Counted from the first letter of the stretch, positions 26,351 to 37,969 are shown. The stretch is DNA of 64,000 nucleotides from Telmatactis stephensoni (GCA_029948255.1 JALIZF010001692.1:62001-126000); one strand, 5' to 3'. Translations and numbers: made by a program. The notes: generated by a model not told the origin, from the sequence alone.

Positions 26351-26671
26351 AAAGCACTCACAGCGAGCTAACGAGTCAATTGTTGAATTCATATTAGAGA
26401 CGGGAAACTCGTCTCGGATGGAATTCACGTTGCACAAAAATCGACCACAAAAATGTTGCGATTTCCACGTCTTATGGGAATTTAGGACGGTTTTTATCAG
26501 TAGACGAATTATCCGTCCAACTTTCTCTTCGTTTTGGCCGGGAAAGTAGGACGAGTTTCCTGTCAGACGAGTTTCCCGTCTCTAATATGAATTTAGCTAA
26601 TGACGAGTACCCGTTGGAAACTATCTATTCAAAATTTCGCTGCGAGTAAAAATGATCGCTGCGAGTGCTTT
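26351..26671. repeat. Inverted-repeat element (MITE-like), about 320 bp
   Basis: The inner arms are almost perfect: AATTCATATTAGAGACGGG at 26386 and its reverse complement ending at 26593. Weaker outer arms contain GAAAGCACTC and GAGTGCTTTC (26350 and 26670). No transposase is present. A clean target duplication was not found. Confidence 0.6.
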
Positions 26672-27355
26672 CTGCGATGAGTGCATGGAGAGTCTGATTA
26701 AAGCCCAACAATTTACATAAAACCTTTTTTGGCAAGGCACTCATAATTCTAGCTCGGGGCCGGGACGATATCATTCAGTTTTGGCTCGGCACCCGTCAGT
26801 TATCATCGTGTGAACAGAATATTTGTTGGCCTTATAGGGGTACCGTGCGTACCAAGACTTGGGTTGGTGTGTCGTGCCATAAAAAGATTATCGTGTTGAT
26901 CTGCCTTTAGGAAATTCCAGGGTCCTCTACATACCTTGCAAAATGAAATCACGCAAAAATATTTGGTCTTTTCTCACGTCACGCAAAATGGAAAAATCTC
27001 TCTCACGTTCACAAAAAATATCAAGTTTCTTTCACATCGACGCAAAAAGATATTAGACCTTGAATCACGTTTCGTGTCAAAAATAAATCACCCATTTACG
27101 TTTCACTCAAAAGGTATAAGGGCCGCTGAAATTTACATGAAAAGTATGTTGGTGGGAATGAATCGAGTTACAGAATCAGCGCGTGATTCACTATGCCGTG
27201 TTCGAGTTGCATAACTCGACTTTCATTTCGACGATATTTGTCATGAATTATGCAAAAATCTCAAAGTCGGCGTTGCCTCAGCAAAATGGTTGTGGTGGCC
27301 ACACGCCTAACATGAAAATCGGAACTCGATTTATAGTCGGCACCCTGTTTTATAC

Positions 27356-27545
27356 TAGCCTCCTCCGCAGGCTACTCCTTTTCTTTATTGGGTTTCTTGT
27401 GGGATCGAAACGGAAGAGCGACTGGAGGCGAGAGTTGGGTCTCTCCTCTCCCCCTCCCCCAAGGTCTTTTCGTTCGTTAATTCCCAGTCTCTTTTCTTTG
27501 ATACAGGGAGCCTAAAAGTAAAATAGGAGTTGCCTGCGGAGCCTG
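27356..27545. mobile_element. TAGCCT-family MITE, copy 1
   Basis: The 190-bp block starts TAGCCTCCTCCGCAGGC and ends with an imperfect reverse complement. It is flanked by the exact 9-bp direct repeat GTTTTATAC (27347-27355 and 27546-27554), the expected target-site duplication. Related copies are at 31574-31763 and 42901-42998. It is non-autonomous. Confidence 0.75.
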
Positions 27546-27628
27546 GTTTTATACTACGTCCACATTTGAAAATGCATCTTTTTTCTCCATTTACACACTC
27601 TTTAGGGACCTTTCATTTTTTATGAGCA

Positions 27629-27700
27629 TGGGGGGTGAGGGTGTGTGTGTATGAGGGGGGGGAGGTGACAGGATTTGGGAGGGAGGGGAGGCGCCTAAAA
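27629..27700 (+). repeat. G-rich tract
   Basis: Several runs of three or more G occur within 70 bases, a potential G-quadruplex. Likely low-complexity sequence. Confidence 0.5.
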
Positions 27701-28610
27701 ATTGTGTTCTTGAAGGGGGTCATCGAAAAAATTGAGTGAAAGGGGGATAATCTTAAAGTTAATTGCCATAGATATTAATTGTCAAAATTATTCTGTAAGA
27801 GGCAGGCATTGGCATGCTCTGATTATGCAGAAATTACAGGAAAGGTTTTCATCTTGTTTAAAATAGCCATTGTAAACTCCTGTTTACAGCAAATGTTTTG
27901 CCGAGCTGCTCGCGCTTCGTGGTCGCAAGAGCTAAATAAATCTTTATTTTATTTTATTCTAAATCTAAGCTTCAAAAAGCAACCATTGGAAAGGTATACT
28001 CTTACAAACACTACTACATGTGATGCCCCTTTCAAACCCGGGATCGCATAAGTGACTCAGACCGGCGCTCTCACAGCTCCAGGGTACGCATGGATTCGAA
28101 AACGCTCTCCAAAGTGGAGACAACTGAAACTGGAAACAGATCAACATCAAATTGGTTTCAACGGTGGCTTTCGAAAACATATCAATATCCTTTTACTCTT
28201 CATCAGGCATTGGTGTAGAACTTGATGGTTACCAGAATGTTAATCCGGCTTCACTCCAATATAACATAAACAGAGACATTGACATCGAAATTCCAGAGGC
28301 GTGGTTACTGACCATTAGAGTACATTTCGTATGACTGTGAGAACGGCACCGCACGGTCAAGGCACGGTAACGGCAGAATATTTACAATTCGAATTTTTCA
28401 TCACGGCACTGACACGGACACGGCACGACGCGCTCCTTTTCACGTACGAAATCTGCTTTAGGAAACACAGCAGAAAGTTATCACAACGGACAATCGCAGA
28501 GCTCGGCACACATGAAAAATCGACGAAAAGAAAGACAGGTTACCATCCAGTTTACACCATTGCCTGATGAAGACTGAGCAGCATTAGTCGAAAATCAAGT
28601 AGCATTCATT
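27701..28610. other. No recognised gene; short GGCACGG repeats
   Basis: No coding region recognised. A short GC-rich patch at about 28340-28430 has repeated CGGCAC/GGCACGG words. Confidence 0.4.
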
Positions 28611-28616
28611 CCCATA

Positions 28617-28960
28617 ACCGCCGCCCGCTTGGCTCAGTTGGTTGAGCGTCGGTCTCTCGTGCGGGAGGTCGGGGTTTAATTCCCGGCCGGACCAACACTC
28701 AGGGTCTTTAAATAATTGAGGAGAATGTGCTGCCTTTGTAATTACACCTGGAAATGGTTCGACCTTCACGTCTTCTCGGATAAGGACGTTAAACCGTAGG
28801 CCCCTCTGAATTTATATATTGAGACGTTCCAGCAATAAGGCCGGCCTGCGGGATTAGCGTTGAAAACTACTGGTGAATGAGGCCTTAAACACCATGTATT
28901 ACAACCAGTAGTGGAGCTACTTTAGCAGGTGCTGGAATATACTAAAAGCCGGGGCCTGGG
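28617..28960 (+). mobile_element. tRNA-derived SINE, second family
   Basis: The head contains a consensus A box (TGGCTCAGTTG at 28630) and a decayed B box (GGGTTTAATTCC at 28673). It is followed by a non-tRNA body with the phrase CTCAGGGTCTTTAAATAA, which I recognise as a common SINE body in coral sequences. The damaged B box suggests a dead copy. Confidence 0.65.
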
Positions 28961-29815
28961 AGGATTCGCATGGCGCGATCGACGAAACTAAAAACGGCTG
29001 CGAAGGAGAATACAAATGACCACAATCTAGAGACAATTGAACAAGAATCCTTTATTAATTTGACTGATGAGACTATTTCGAATAAGCAAAAATACACTAA
29101 CAATAAAAAAGTCCATTTCGAAATTTTGGTGCATGGGAAAGTTATTATTCAACTGAAAGAAAATTGATTCGAAAAGTAAAACAAATTCCTCCAAAATCTA
29201 TGCCAGCGACAAACGTAAAACTCAATTAAATCATAACAAATATGGTAGTCAGCCAATCAGCGCGCGCGTTATCTGAAAGAAACCGGAATAACCACAAAGT
29301 ATTCTGGGACATTTTAAAGATGGCGGCGGTCAGGCAGAGGAAATGAAATGATATGTAGCAGTTAGGTAGTTGTAAAAAGGTCTATTGAGAAATTTGCAAA
29401 TTTGTCTATCTGCTAAATTTATCGACGCCGATTGGCTGAGAGTAGTGCAGTTCAAATATAAAACCAGTGCAAAAATCTGTAACACCAGTGCTAATTACAT
29501 ATGAATATACATGTCCAAAATGTGCTTAAAATTAATTTTTCTTATTCTACTATTGTAACCATTAACAAGCATTACATATATGGAGTTTTTCACTCATTAA
29601 AGAACACGTATGAGTGAAAAAATAACCAAAGCTTTGAGGATTTGGTTGCCAGCGCGAGTTAAATAAAAGGTTTAATGACTTGCGCGCACTACTGACGCAT
29701 CACATCTCAACGAGCGCGCGCTCAAAGTTTTCTCGAGATTATATTTAAAAAATAGTCGTTTCTTTTCTCACTCGTGTGTTTTTCAAAGAGCTCACAAGTG
29801 CACTCGCTCATTATC
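28961..29815. other. No recognised gene; promoter-like patches
   Basis: The stretch holds CCAATCAGCGCGCGCG near 29252, AAGATGGCGGC (YY1-like) near 29318, and GATTGGCTGAG followed by ATATAAAA near 29430-29460. These resemble promoter parts, but no transcript start or exon can be tied to them. A 65-codon frame at 28970 is not recognised. Confidence 0.3.
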
Positions 29816-29819
29816 AAGT

Positions 29820-30737
29820 TCATTTTCTAATAACGACAAAGATATCGTTTTTGTTACCCAAACGCTTTCCGTCCTTCATCACTGTGTTGTCTCGTATCAC
29901 TGACAGTATCTTGTCAAGGTGCGCTTCGTCAGCCTTGGCGCGAAAGTTCACAAAGTGAGTCGAGAAATCCAGCAAACGATTTCCATCGACGGAGTCTTTA
30001 TCGAAGACTTCGGTAACATCTAAAAAGCATTCCTGGATAAAGGTGTCGTACTTCCAGCCATTTTGGAGAACCACTTTGATGACTTCGTCAGCGATGTGAT
30101 AACATTCTAGTTTGTTCTCTGGGAATATTTCGTGGACAGCTTTTAAAACAGCAATGGTAATATCTCGTTCTAAACCAACCACCATTATTTCTCCATCCTC
30201 TTGTAACTCTTTTTCAAAGCAATACTTCAAGGTTTGGTCGACATCAACGTAATACATGCTGTGGTAGAAGTGGATTAAATGAAATTTTGTCAAGTCTTCT
30301 CGGCGGCTTTGTTCTTGTAAGTATTCTTGAAATGTTTGCTGGCGAAAATCAAATGTCGTCTTGTCCTTCAACGAGTTTGGTAAGGTTTCGATGGTTTTCT
30401 TGTAAATGTTGACGTGGTGGTGGTTTGGTTCAACAGCGCGGTTGAATATCTTCATGTTTTGGTACCTTTCATCTCTTTGTAACTCTGCCTCTACTATTTT
30501 CAACACTCTAAAGTCAGCATCCCCATCTCCACTACCGACACTCAAGATGTTGAACTGTGAACTGGAATTTGTTTGCAGTATTCTTTGTATAACAGGCGGA
30601 AGAAATTGGAATAGTATTTTTGTGCTTTGCTTTATTTGTCCGGATTTCTGCTTGATGGTGTTGTGGCAATCAGAATAGTATTCTCCACTTTCAAATGTTA
30701 ATTTCTCCATGCCATCCACTGTAAACAACAAAGTCAT
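29820..30737 (-). CDS. HNMT-like: Histamine N-methyltransferase-like SAM methyltransferase
   Basis: This 305-residue protein is in one uninterrupted frame starting at the ATG at 30737; a second Met at residue 10 is an alternative start nearer the vertebrate N-terminus. It matches histamine N-methyltransferase in length (human about 292) and order: an N-terminal YYSD.HNTIKQ helix, the SAM-binding loop ILSVGSGDGDADF at about residues 64-76, NRAVEPN near 99-105 (SAM ribose region), and a FHLIHFYHSMYYV core near 155-165. The family transfers a methyl group from SAM to histamine in the cytosol; whether this copy uses histamine is not shown. Its upstream DNA is duplicated in inverted form at 38325-41760, and an 88-bp piece of its coding region recurs at 42774. 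Confidence 0.88.
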   Translation of the reverse strand: MTLLFTVDGMEKLTFESGEYYSDCHNTIKQKSGQIKQSTKILFQFLPPVIQRILQTNSSSQFNILSVGSGDGDADFRVLKIVEAELQRDERYQNMKIFNRAVEPNHHHVNIYKKTIETLPNSLKDKTTFDFRQQTFQEYLQEQSRREDLTKFHLIHFYHSMYYVDVDQTLKYCFEKELQEDGEIMVVGLERDITIAVLKAVHEIFPENKLECYHIADEVIKVVLQNGWKYDTFIQECFLDVTEVFDKDSVDGNRLLDFSTHFVNFRAKADEAHLDKILSVIRDNTVMKDGKRLGNKNDIFVVIRK

Positions 30738-31117
30738 TCCACAATCAGTGAGAAAAGTGGCAATTTCATTTTTTTCATCACATTTGAATATGAATTAAAT
30801 CGTAATCGTTTGCCGTATTTTCAAATCGTAGGATGTCAAAACGTCCCTCCCTTTTTGCTGATTTTTGAAAACATTGACCTCCTAGACAAGAAGGTACCTT
30901 CGGTTTTGACAGATGGGTAGGAATTATAATGGTTTGTTTTAAATAAATGTTTGTTAAAAGTTCTAGCCGTTTATAGTCTTTTTCCGACTTTTACAAAAAT
31001 AACGAGAGGATTAAAAAGGTACCTCTTTTGAGATTAGAAGATCCAAGGCAACACGTTAAAAAGGGTACCTTTTTGTCTGTTTTGATATTTTTAGGCACGC
31101 AATTTTTATGACGCAAC

Positions 31118-31157
31118 TCCCGCCAAAACTATTAACTAAATTACTTTCGCGCCAAAA
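31118..31157. promoter_or_regulatory. Paired E2F-like sites upstream of the methyltransferase
   Basis: TCCCGCCAAAA (31118-31128) and the full palindromic consensus TTTCGCGCCAAAA (31145-31157) lie about 400 bp upstream of the ATG. Both recur in the inverted copy of this region at 38333-38346 and 38362-38373. They match E2F consensus; function is inferred. Confidence 0.35.
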
Positions 31158-31573
31158 TATCTGTAGACATTTGAGAGTCATGGAGGTTTTAGAGCTTAAT
31201 ATAGAACTAATATTAAGAAGATATGCTCAGGGGAAATTTTCGAAGAATTCAAAAGAGCTTTCCCAGAAATCAAAAGGGGTTTTTTGAGCACAAAATATAC
31301 GTTTATTTGTCGCAATAGATGACAACTGAGTATTTGAAGAGTTGAGCGTGTCGCCATTCACAATATATGTTGCATTCACATCTTCCACGATGAAGTTCAC
31401 AGCCTAGACCTAATCGGCTAACGCCCACAGCGACGTCACGTGACTTGACTGATTGGGCACGAAATCAAAACAAACACGCCTCTCCCATACATTTTACTGT
31501 AGTTGAATGCGATACGTAGACTCGTTTATTTATAAGCTGAAAAGCCTAAACACATTTAATGATGTAAAAGAAT

Positions 31574-31763
31574 TAGCCTGTGTAGCTGGCGGTTTAGGGG
31601 ATTGGGGAAAGGGGAGGGGAGGGGGAGGGGAAAGGGGAGGGGAGGGGAGGGGAGGGGAGGGGAGGGGAGGGGAAGGGAGAGGAGGTTTCTCTTCTCTCTT
31701 CCCCCTCCCCTCCCCTCCCTCTCTCCTTTCCTCAGTCCCCTGGGCCGCCAGCTACGCAGGCTA
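31574..31763. mobile_element. TAGCCT-family MITE, copy 2, with GGGGA array
   Basis: A 190-bp element with ends TAGCCTGTGTAGCTGGCGG and its near-perfect reverse complement, flanked by the 9-bp direct repeat TAAAAGAAT (31565-31573 and 31764-31772). The interior holds a (GGGGA)n run at about 31610-31676 and a C-rich complement at 31700-31725. It can therefore form a hairpin or G-quadruplex. Confidence 0.8.
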
Positions 31764-31772
31764 TAAAAGAAT

Positions 31773-32780
31773 ATTTGATGGTAATACATCAAAGGTATTA
31801 GGAATTGTTTTTTAAAAAATGGCCACTAAAATTGAAAAATTAAATTTTGAATAACGGGTGTATTTACTACAAATTCTGACTCTTACGGCTCACCCGGCCC
31901 TCTCGCAATTTTATGGAACCAAATCTTGAGAAAACATTCCTTAAAGCAATGTAATAAGTAACCTTGATTTAGACACATAAATATACGTATTTGAAGCTAG
32001 TTGACGATTGCTAGAAGTCGAGTATATATTCTGTGTACGCCAGAAATGAAGTTTTTGACCGGTACGCTATCAGTACATACAAATTTTATACATCCAAAAT
32101 TTTATTAAACATATCATGAGAATACAATAGTAAAGACAAAGTAGTATGAGTATCCTTGACTTAGACATAAAGTTCCATACACTTACTTGAAGCTACTAAT
32201 ACTCTTCAAACACTCGGATTGAATCGTATTTAGCCGTCGCAACACTGATCAACATCTATACAAATTCCAATAGATTTTAGTGAATCAGTCAAAACTCCAC
32301 TAAAAATACGGTTTTTAAGTTATTTCTCTAATTCTAGTGAAATGACTTACATTTCCATGTTGTAGTGTTAATATTCTTCGATAACTTCGATGATTTATAC
32401 CGCACATATACTTGTCAAACATACATGGTCTTTACGATGTTGTTTTGCTTTCCATATCAAGCTCTAGAAATTTTACTGAACTACTTGAACAGCTTTTATC
32501 AGTTTACAAATTCCTTTGAAGTAAAAAGACCTACCAAAATCGGCTATAATTAGCTCTGTAGACGCAAAATAAACACCGTATTTACTAAAGAAATGTATTG
32601 AATTTGTATTGAATTCCGTACACGTGAGATGTGGCGTTTGAACTAGACCAGAATTACTATTTACTTGATTTTTTTTCACTGTTCAACTGCGTTTTCGCTC
32701 GAACAATAACAAAATGAAAATCAAAGGAAAAACAACATAAAATTAAGGAGCAACACAAGGCTTTGTCGAAGACTTGGAGT
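31773..32780. other. No recognised gene
   Basis: AT-rich sequence; nothing recognised. Confidence 0.4.
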
Positions 32781-33070
32781 CTGTACTAACCTTCAGTGTG
32801 CAAAGATTGGTATGTTTTCTGTAGTCTTCTGTGGACTGAGTGTCTAACAAGACTGAAGCCTAAAAATCCAGACAACCTGGATAAGTGTAATCAAAGTTAA
32901 TAGAGTGGAATGATTAGGCAATCCATTGTTCTATCTTTTTGTTCACCTTTACTAACCGTGAAAGTGCACAAAACAAAAGCATTCCTACATATGTTAGGCA
33001 ATCAGACATTGAAAACGTTTGGGTCAGTTCAATCAAGCAGCATAATTTTAGAACTTGTCGAATTCTCTAA

Positions 33071-33210
33071 TTTCACATTCCCCATAATGCCCTCTGTTTT
33101 TGGGGGGTAGTTATTGTAATGCTAATCAAATCAGTTGTTATTAAAATCAAATACATTTGAATTACAATAACTACCCCCCAAAAACAGAGGGCATTATGGG
33201 GAATGTGAAA
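33071..33210. repeat. Perfect 50-bp hairpin (MITE-like)
   Basis: Arms 33071-33120 and 33161-33210 are exact reverse complements by eye, separated by 40 bases. The arms contain TTCACATTCCCCATAATG and a GGGGGG run. Perfect arms suggest recent insertion or arm conversion. Confidence 0.8.
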
Positions 33211-33794
33211 GTAGAGAATACAATTCCATCAACAAATCACTGAAAAAGGAAAAATTCATTCAAGTAACAATTTTAAGTTTTCACACGTCACCAGTATAAT
33301 GCCGAAAATCCTTTCACATTCACGCAAAAATCCAGTCAACAATTACACTTGTCCAGGTTGTCTGGATTTGTAGGCTTCAGTCTTGTTAGACACTCAGTCC
33401 ACAGAAGATTTTCATTTTGTACTTTATTTTGTGCTTGTATATTCAGTTAAAACCATGTTTAACAGTCAACTGATTAATTAAGGCATAGCCTTGAATTGAA
33501 TATTTAATATGTCACAATTAATATGCAGTTCTTTTGACTGGGGCGGCCAGTTATTTCAGTTTGTGTAATGACTGAAAATGAAAATATCTTCAATCAAGTT
33601 CTTAGACCAATTGTGGCGTATATTTTTACCTTTTTAATAAGCCAACCAAAGTTTCATCTTTCAAGTGATGCATCAATGTAAGTATAATTTTAGTTTAATA
33701 AATGACGGCAAAACAAAACTCGGATTGTGCAATCTCAAAGCCCTACTCAACATCTATGTTTGCTCCATTGAATATAGAACAATGAGTTGCCTAA

Positions 33795-34024
33795 AGGCGC
33801 TGTTACACTGTGCAATTTTCCCAACAACTTGTCTCGCAACGGCGTTTCAAAACAAGTTGCAGAGAAATTATGGCGCTGTTACACTGTGCAAGTTTCCCCA
33901 GCAATTGACCTAAAATATTGCAAGTAATATAAATATAAATATTGCCATAATTTTCTCTGCAACTTGTTTTGAAATGCCGTTGCGAGACAAGTTGCTGGAA
34001 AAATTGCACAGTGTAACAGCGCCT
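33795..34024. mobile_element. AGGCGC MITE with TAA duplication (PIF/Harbinger-like)
   Basis: A 230-bp element whose inverted ends begin AGGCGCTGTTACACTGTGCA and extend for about 80 bp. It is flanked by TAA on both sides (33792-33794 and 34025-34027), as for PIF/Harbinger elements. Part of the left end is repeated internally at about 33876. It has no transposase. Confidence 0.7.
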
Positions 34025-34633
34025 TAACCATTCCACTCTATTAACTTTGGTGTAATTGTTGACTGGATTTTTGCGTGAATATGAAAGGATTTTCGGCATT
34101 ATACTGGTGACGTGTGAAAACGTAAAATTTCAGTATAGTTTATAGGGGTTATAGGGGACACTTTTTCAGTGATTTGTTGATGGAATTGTATTCGACAAGG
34201 TCTATAAAATCAAACTAAAATTATACTTATATTGATGCATTACTTGAAAAATGAAACTTTGGTTGGCTTATTAAAAAGGTAAAAATACGCCACACTTTGT
34301 ATAAGAACTTGATTGAAGATAATTTTTATTTCAGTCATTAAGAGATTAGTTCAAACTGAAATAACTGGCCACCCCAGTCAAAAGAACTGCATATTAATTG
34401 TGACATCTTAAATATTCATTTTTCAAGGCTATGCTTTAATTAACTATGATTGAACGTTAAACATGATTTTAACTGAATATATAAGTACAAAACAAAGTAC
34501 AAAATGAAATCTTCTGTGGACTGAGTGTCTAACAAGACTGAAGCCTACAAATCCAGACAACCTGGACAAGTGTAATTGTTGACTGGATTTTTGCGTGAAT
34601 GTGAAAAGATTTTCGGTATTATACTGGTGACGT

Positions 34634-37074
34634 TAGCCTGCGTCACATCCGGACTTTTTCTCCGTTAAGGTGAGTCAATAGTTCCAAATGGCCGAATCGG
34701 TCATATCGGTTTTTGGCTCATAACTTTGACTCCCTTTGAGCAATGACCGTCAAACGGCACCAAAATCTAAAACAGTCATTCAGCTATAATATGATATACA
34801 CTGATCGCGTTTTATGTCAGTAATTTGTGATATATACGGCATTAAACGAATGAGCTGTTGTCACAAAAACTCGATTTTGTGGAAAATCTAGCCGTTTTAT
34901 TTCGCTGAAAAATTTAGAATCCTTTTAGCTAAACATAACAGACAACTCGGCCACGTTTTAAGAAATTCGTCGGAACTGAAGTCTCGCAACAGAAGCGAAC
35001 AGAAAAGGCACCTAAATTCTATATTGTCATCATCTTGAATGTTGTGAACGAAATAGTCGCTCCCTAAACATGGCTTTAAAGCCGCGGTTTTAGGCTAAAG
35101 CTGGCGGCAATTCATTATACTTTCGACTGTCATACCGCGATTGTCGACCAGACTGACCGTTTTAAAGTACTTTAAAGTTGTATGAATGTAATAAAATGCT
35201 CAAATACCTGCCTAGGTCCAAGAAGTTGCGTTTTCTCCAATTTCTTCGTACGTTTTTCAAATTGTTCCGTTAGAATTTTCCCACATAAGCTTCAAAGCAC
35301 TGTGATAAATTATTAACCAATTTTGCTGCTGTTCGTGGTTTGGAATAAGAGAAATTACGTTTTTGGTTGAACTCAGTTCCATCTCGTCGCTCAAACCAAA
35401 TCTTTGCTGCTTTGTTTTTGAATACGCAATGAGGCAAGGTGCAAGATATGTCAAGAATTCGCACCCTTGTTAGGGGGGAGCCTCTATTATACAGTATGCC
35501 GACAAAATGCATATTGCATTATAGTTCGTGGTTATAATTTCGTAACCATGAGTTCAAGTTCGTCCGGATTGTTTAGCGAAACAGGCGTAACTTGAACTCA
35601 TAGTTACGTATACGAAATTATAACCACGAACTATAATGCAATATGCATTTTGTCGGCATACTGTATAATAGAGGCTCCCCCCTAACAAGGGTGCGAATTC
35701 TTGACATATCTTGCACCTTGCCTCATTGCGTATTCAAAAACAAAGCAGCAAAAATTTTGGTTTGAGCGACGAAATGGAACTGAGCTCAACCAAAAACGTA
35801 ATTTCTCTTATTCCAAACCACGAACACCAGCAAAATTGGTTAATAATTTATCACAGTGCTTTGAAGCTTATGTGGGAAAATTCTAACGGAACAATTTGAA
35901 AAACGTACGAAGAAATTGGAGAAAACGCAACTTCTTGGACCTAGGCAGGTATTTGAGCATTTTATTACATTCATACAACTTTATAATACTTTAAAACGGT
36001 CAGTCTGGTCGACAATCGCGGTATGACAGTCGAAAGTATAATGAATTGCCGCCAGCTTTAGCCTAAAACCGCGGCTTTAAAGCATGTTTAGGGAGCGACT
36101 ATTTCGTTCACAACATTCAAGATGATGACAATATAGAATTTAGGTGCCTTTTCTGTTCGCTTCTGTTGCGAGACTTCAGTTCCGACGAATTTCTTAAAAC
36201 GTGGCCGAGTTGTCTGTTATGTTTAGCTAAAAGGATTCTAAATTTTTCAGCGAAATAAAACGGCTAGATTTTCCACAAAATCGAGTTTTTGTGACAACAG
36301 CTCATTCGTTTAATGCCGTATATATCACAAATTACTGACATAAAACGCGATCAGTGTATATCATATTATAGCTGAATGACTGTTTTAGATTTTGGTGCCG
36401 TTTGACGGTCATTGCTCAAAGGGAGTCAAAATTACGAGCCAAAAACCGATATGACCGATTCGGCCATTTGGAACTATTGACTCACCTTAAGTCCGTCTGC
36501 GAAATAACGAACAAAACCGTGTTCTGAGACCCCCAGCAAATAGCAGGATTATAGATAATAGATCCTGATTGGCTGATGCATTTTTCAATTCTAACGAGAC
36601 TCTTGATTGGCTCGCTTAATGTTCGTTGTGTCGATGTTTTGACAGCTTGATGGACTCCAGTTATTAACAAACTTTATTGCTAGCATGACCCAGGGTCAAT
36701 CTCGTAATTTCTCTTTGAGAGAATGTTTTCTAAACTAAGGCTATTATTTAGCAATATGTTCGATTAGAATTTTTCGAACGTTTCCTATTATAGCAGGCAA
36801 ATCGATGTATGTAACTGGTAGGTTGTTTTGATTGAAAATTCTGTCTGTGTTTTCATAATCACGGTAAATCTAACGGAAGTGTTGTCATGGTGAAGACAAA
36901 CACACCAGTGATCATAGAGCCAATCACGAGTCTCGTTAGAATTGAAAAATGCATCAGCCGATCAGGATCTATTATCTATAATCCTGCTATTTGCTGGGGG
37001 TCTCAGAACACGGTTTTGTTCGTTATTTCGCAGACGGACTTAACGGAGAAAAAGTCCGGATGTGACGCAGGCTA
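34634..37074. mobile_element. TAGCCTGCG element, hAT-like 8-bp duplication, carrying another element
   Basis: The ends are TAGCCTGCGTCACATCCGGA and its reverse complement, flanked by the exact 8-bp repeat GGTGACGT (34626-34633 and 37075-37082). The inverted ends extend for about 180 bp once the inner element at 34669-36486 is removed, leaving a core of about 0.6 kb. Its insertion splits copy 3 of the composite unit: the joined flanks GGTGACGT|GTGAAAAC match the unbroken copies. It has no transposase. Confidence 0.8.
34669..36486. mobile_element. 1.8-kb foldback element with TTAA duplication
   Basis: Arms of about 890 bp (34669-35560 and 35589-36486) are reverse complements, with only scattered differences seen, around a 28-base spacer. 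The ends read GGTGAGTCAATAG. TTAA flanks both sides (34665-34668 and 36487-36490), the target duplication of piggyBac and Kolobok elements. It lies inside one inverted end of the surrounding TAGCCTGCG element. Open frames in each arm mirror each other and match no known protein. Confidence 0.85.
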
Positions 37075-37231
37075 GGTGACGTGTGAAAACTTAAAATTGT
37101 TACTTGAATGAATTTTGCGAGGCGTTTATATAGGGGACCCTTTTTCAGTGATTTTTTGATGGAATTGTATTCGACAAGGTCTAGAATTAAACTAAAATTA
37201 TACTTATATTGATGCATCACTTGAAAAATGA

Positions 37232-37472
37232 AGTCAAACTAACAAAACCGTGACCACCTAAAATATGTCTGGAATGTTTCTAGCGGTGTCAACAATCTCA
37301 TGGAAGCTGTTTTAACTTCACCTGAAACCACATGTCGATCGGTCTTGCTCCAAAATTTCTTACAGTTCAATTTTCTTTTTTCTTTTTGTATTATTTTACA
37401 AGAAATTGGAAAAACACTTTTAACATTCCTGACATATTTTAGGAGTTCACCGACGGTTTTCTTAGTTTGACT
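37232..37472. mobile_element. AGTCAAACT-family MITE, copy 1
   Basis: A 241-bp element with ends AGTCAAACTAACAAAACCGT and AGTCAAACTAAGAAAACCGT (right end reversed). It sits inside copy 3 of the composite unit. A second near-full copy is at 49562-49760 and a partial right end at 51630-51693. Confidence 0.75.
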
Positions 37473-37969
37473 GAAAAAAGGTAAAAATACGCCACACTTG
37501 GTCTAAGAACTTGATTGAAATTGAAGCATTAACTTTGAAGATATTTTCATTTTCTGTCATTAAGAGATTAGTTCAAACTGAAATAACTGGCCGCCCCAGC
37601 CAAAAGAACTGCATATTAATTGTGACATCTTAAATATTCATTGTTCAAGGCTATGCCTTAATTGAACGTTAAACATGATTTTAACTGAATATATAAGCAA
37701 ACAAAGTAAACCAAAAGAGTCTCACTCCATGTTATGATACGCGTACTGTTGCATTCACCGATGAAGTTCCCAGCCTCGTCAGCCGGGAGGACAATTCTCG
37801 GCCTTCTTCCCCGGGGGGGAAGAAGTCGCTCTGTAATTAGGTACCAAAAGAAATCAGTCGGAAAATCAGATTGACTCTTCATTAAATGCTTGACAAAACC
37901 GATAACACAAACTATTGCATGTAAAAACGCAAAACATTTCACTGGACAGCTAGGGTATATTTTTGTGGT

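Larger units (their letters stand above)
32800..37700. repeat. Composite nested repeat (three copies of a ~0.5-kb unit)
   Basis: One repeat unit occurs inverted at about 33225-33715 and direct at about 34045-34580. A third, direct copy starts near 34577 and is broken by later insertions, continuing at 37075-37231 and 37473-37690. Shared phrases include CTGGATTTTTGCGTGAA, GGTAAAAATACGCC and AACTGCATATTAATTGTGAC. A loose outer piece (GACTGAGTGTCTAACAAGAC) is also at about 32830. No protein is recognised. The unit type is unknown; it hosts several separately listed elements. Confidence 0.7.

Noticed and set aside
26144..26437. 97-residue frame near the MFS gene
   Set aside because: Overlaps an inverted-repeat element and has no domain.
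28970..29167. 65-residue lysine-rich frame
   Set aside because: No homology recognised, no signal peptide, no splice support; could be repeat-derived.
33803..34099. 98-residue frame on the minus strand
   Set aside because: It is made of the inverted ends of the AGGCGC MITE.
35257..35899. Matching open frames in the two arms of the 1.8-kb palindrome
   Set aside because: The match is forced by the inverted repeat; no domain is recognised and there is no promoter or start context.
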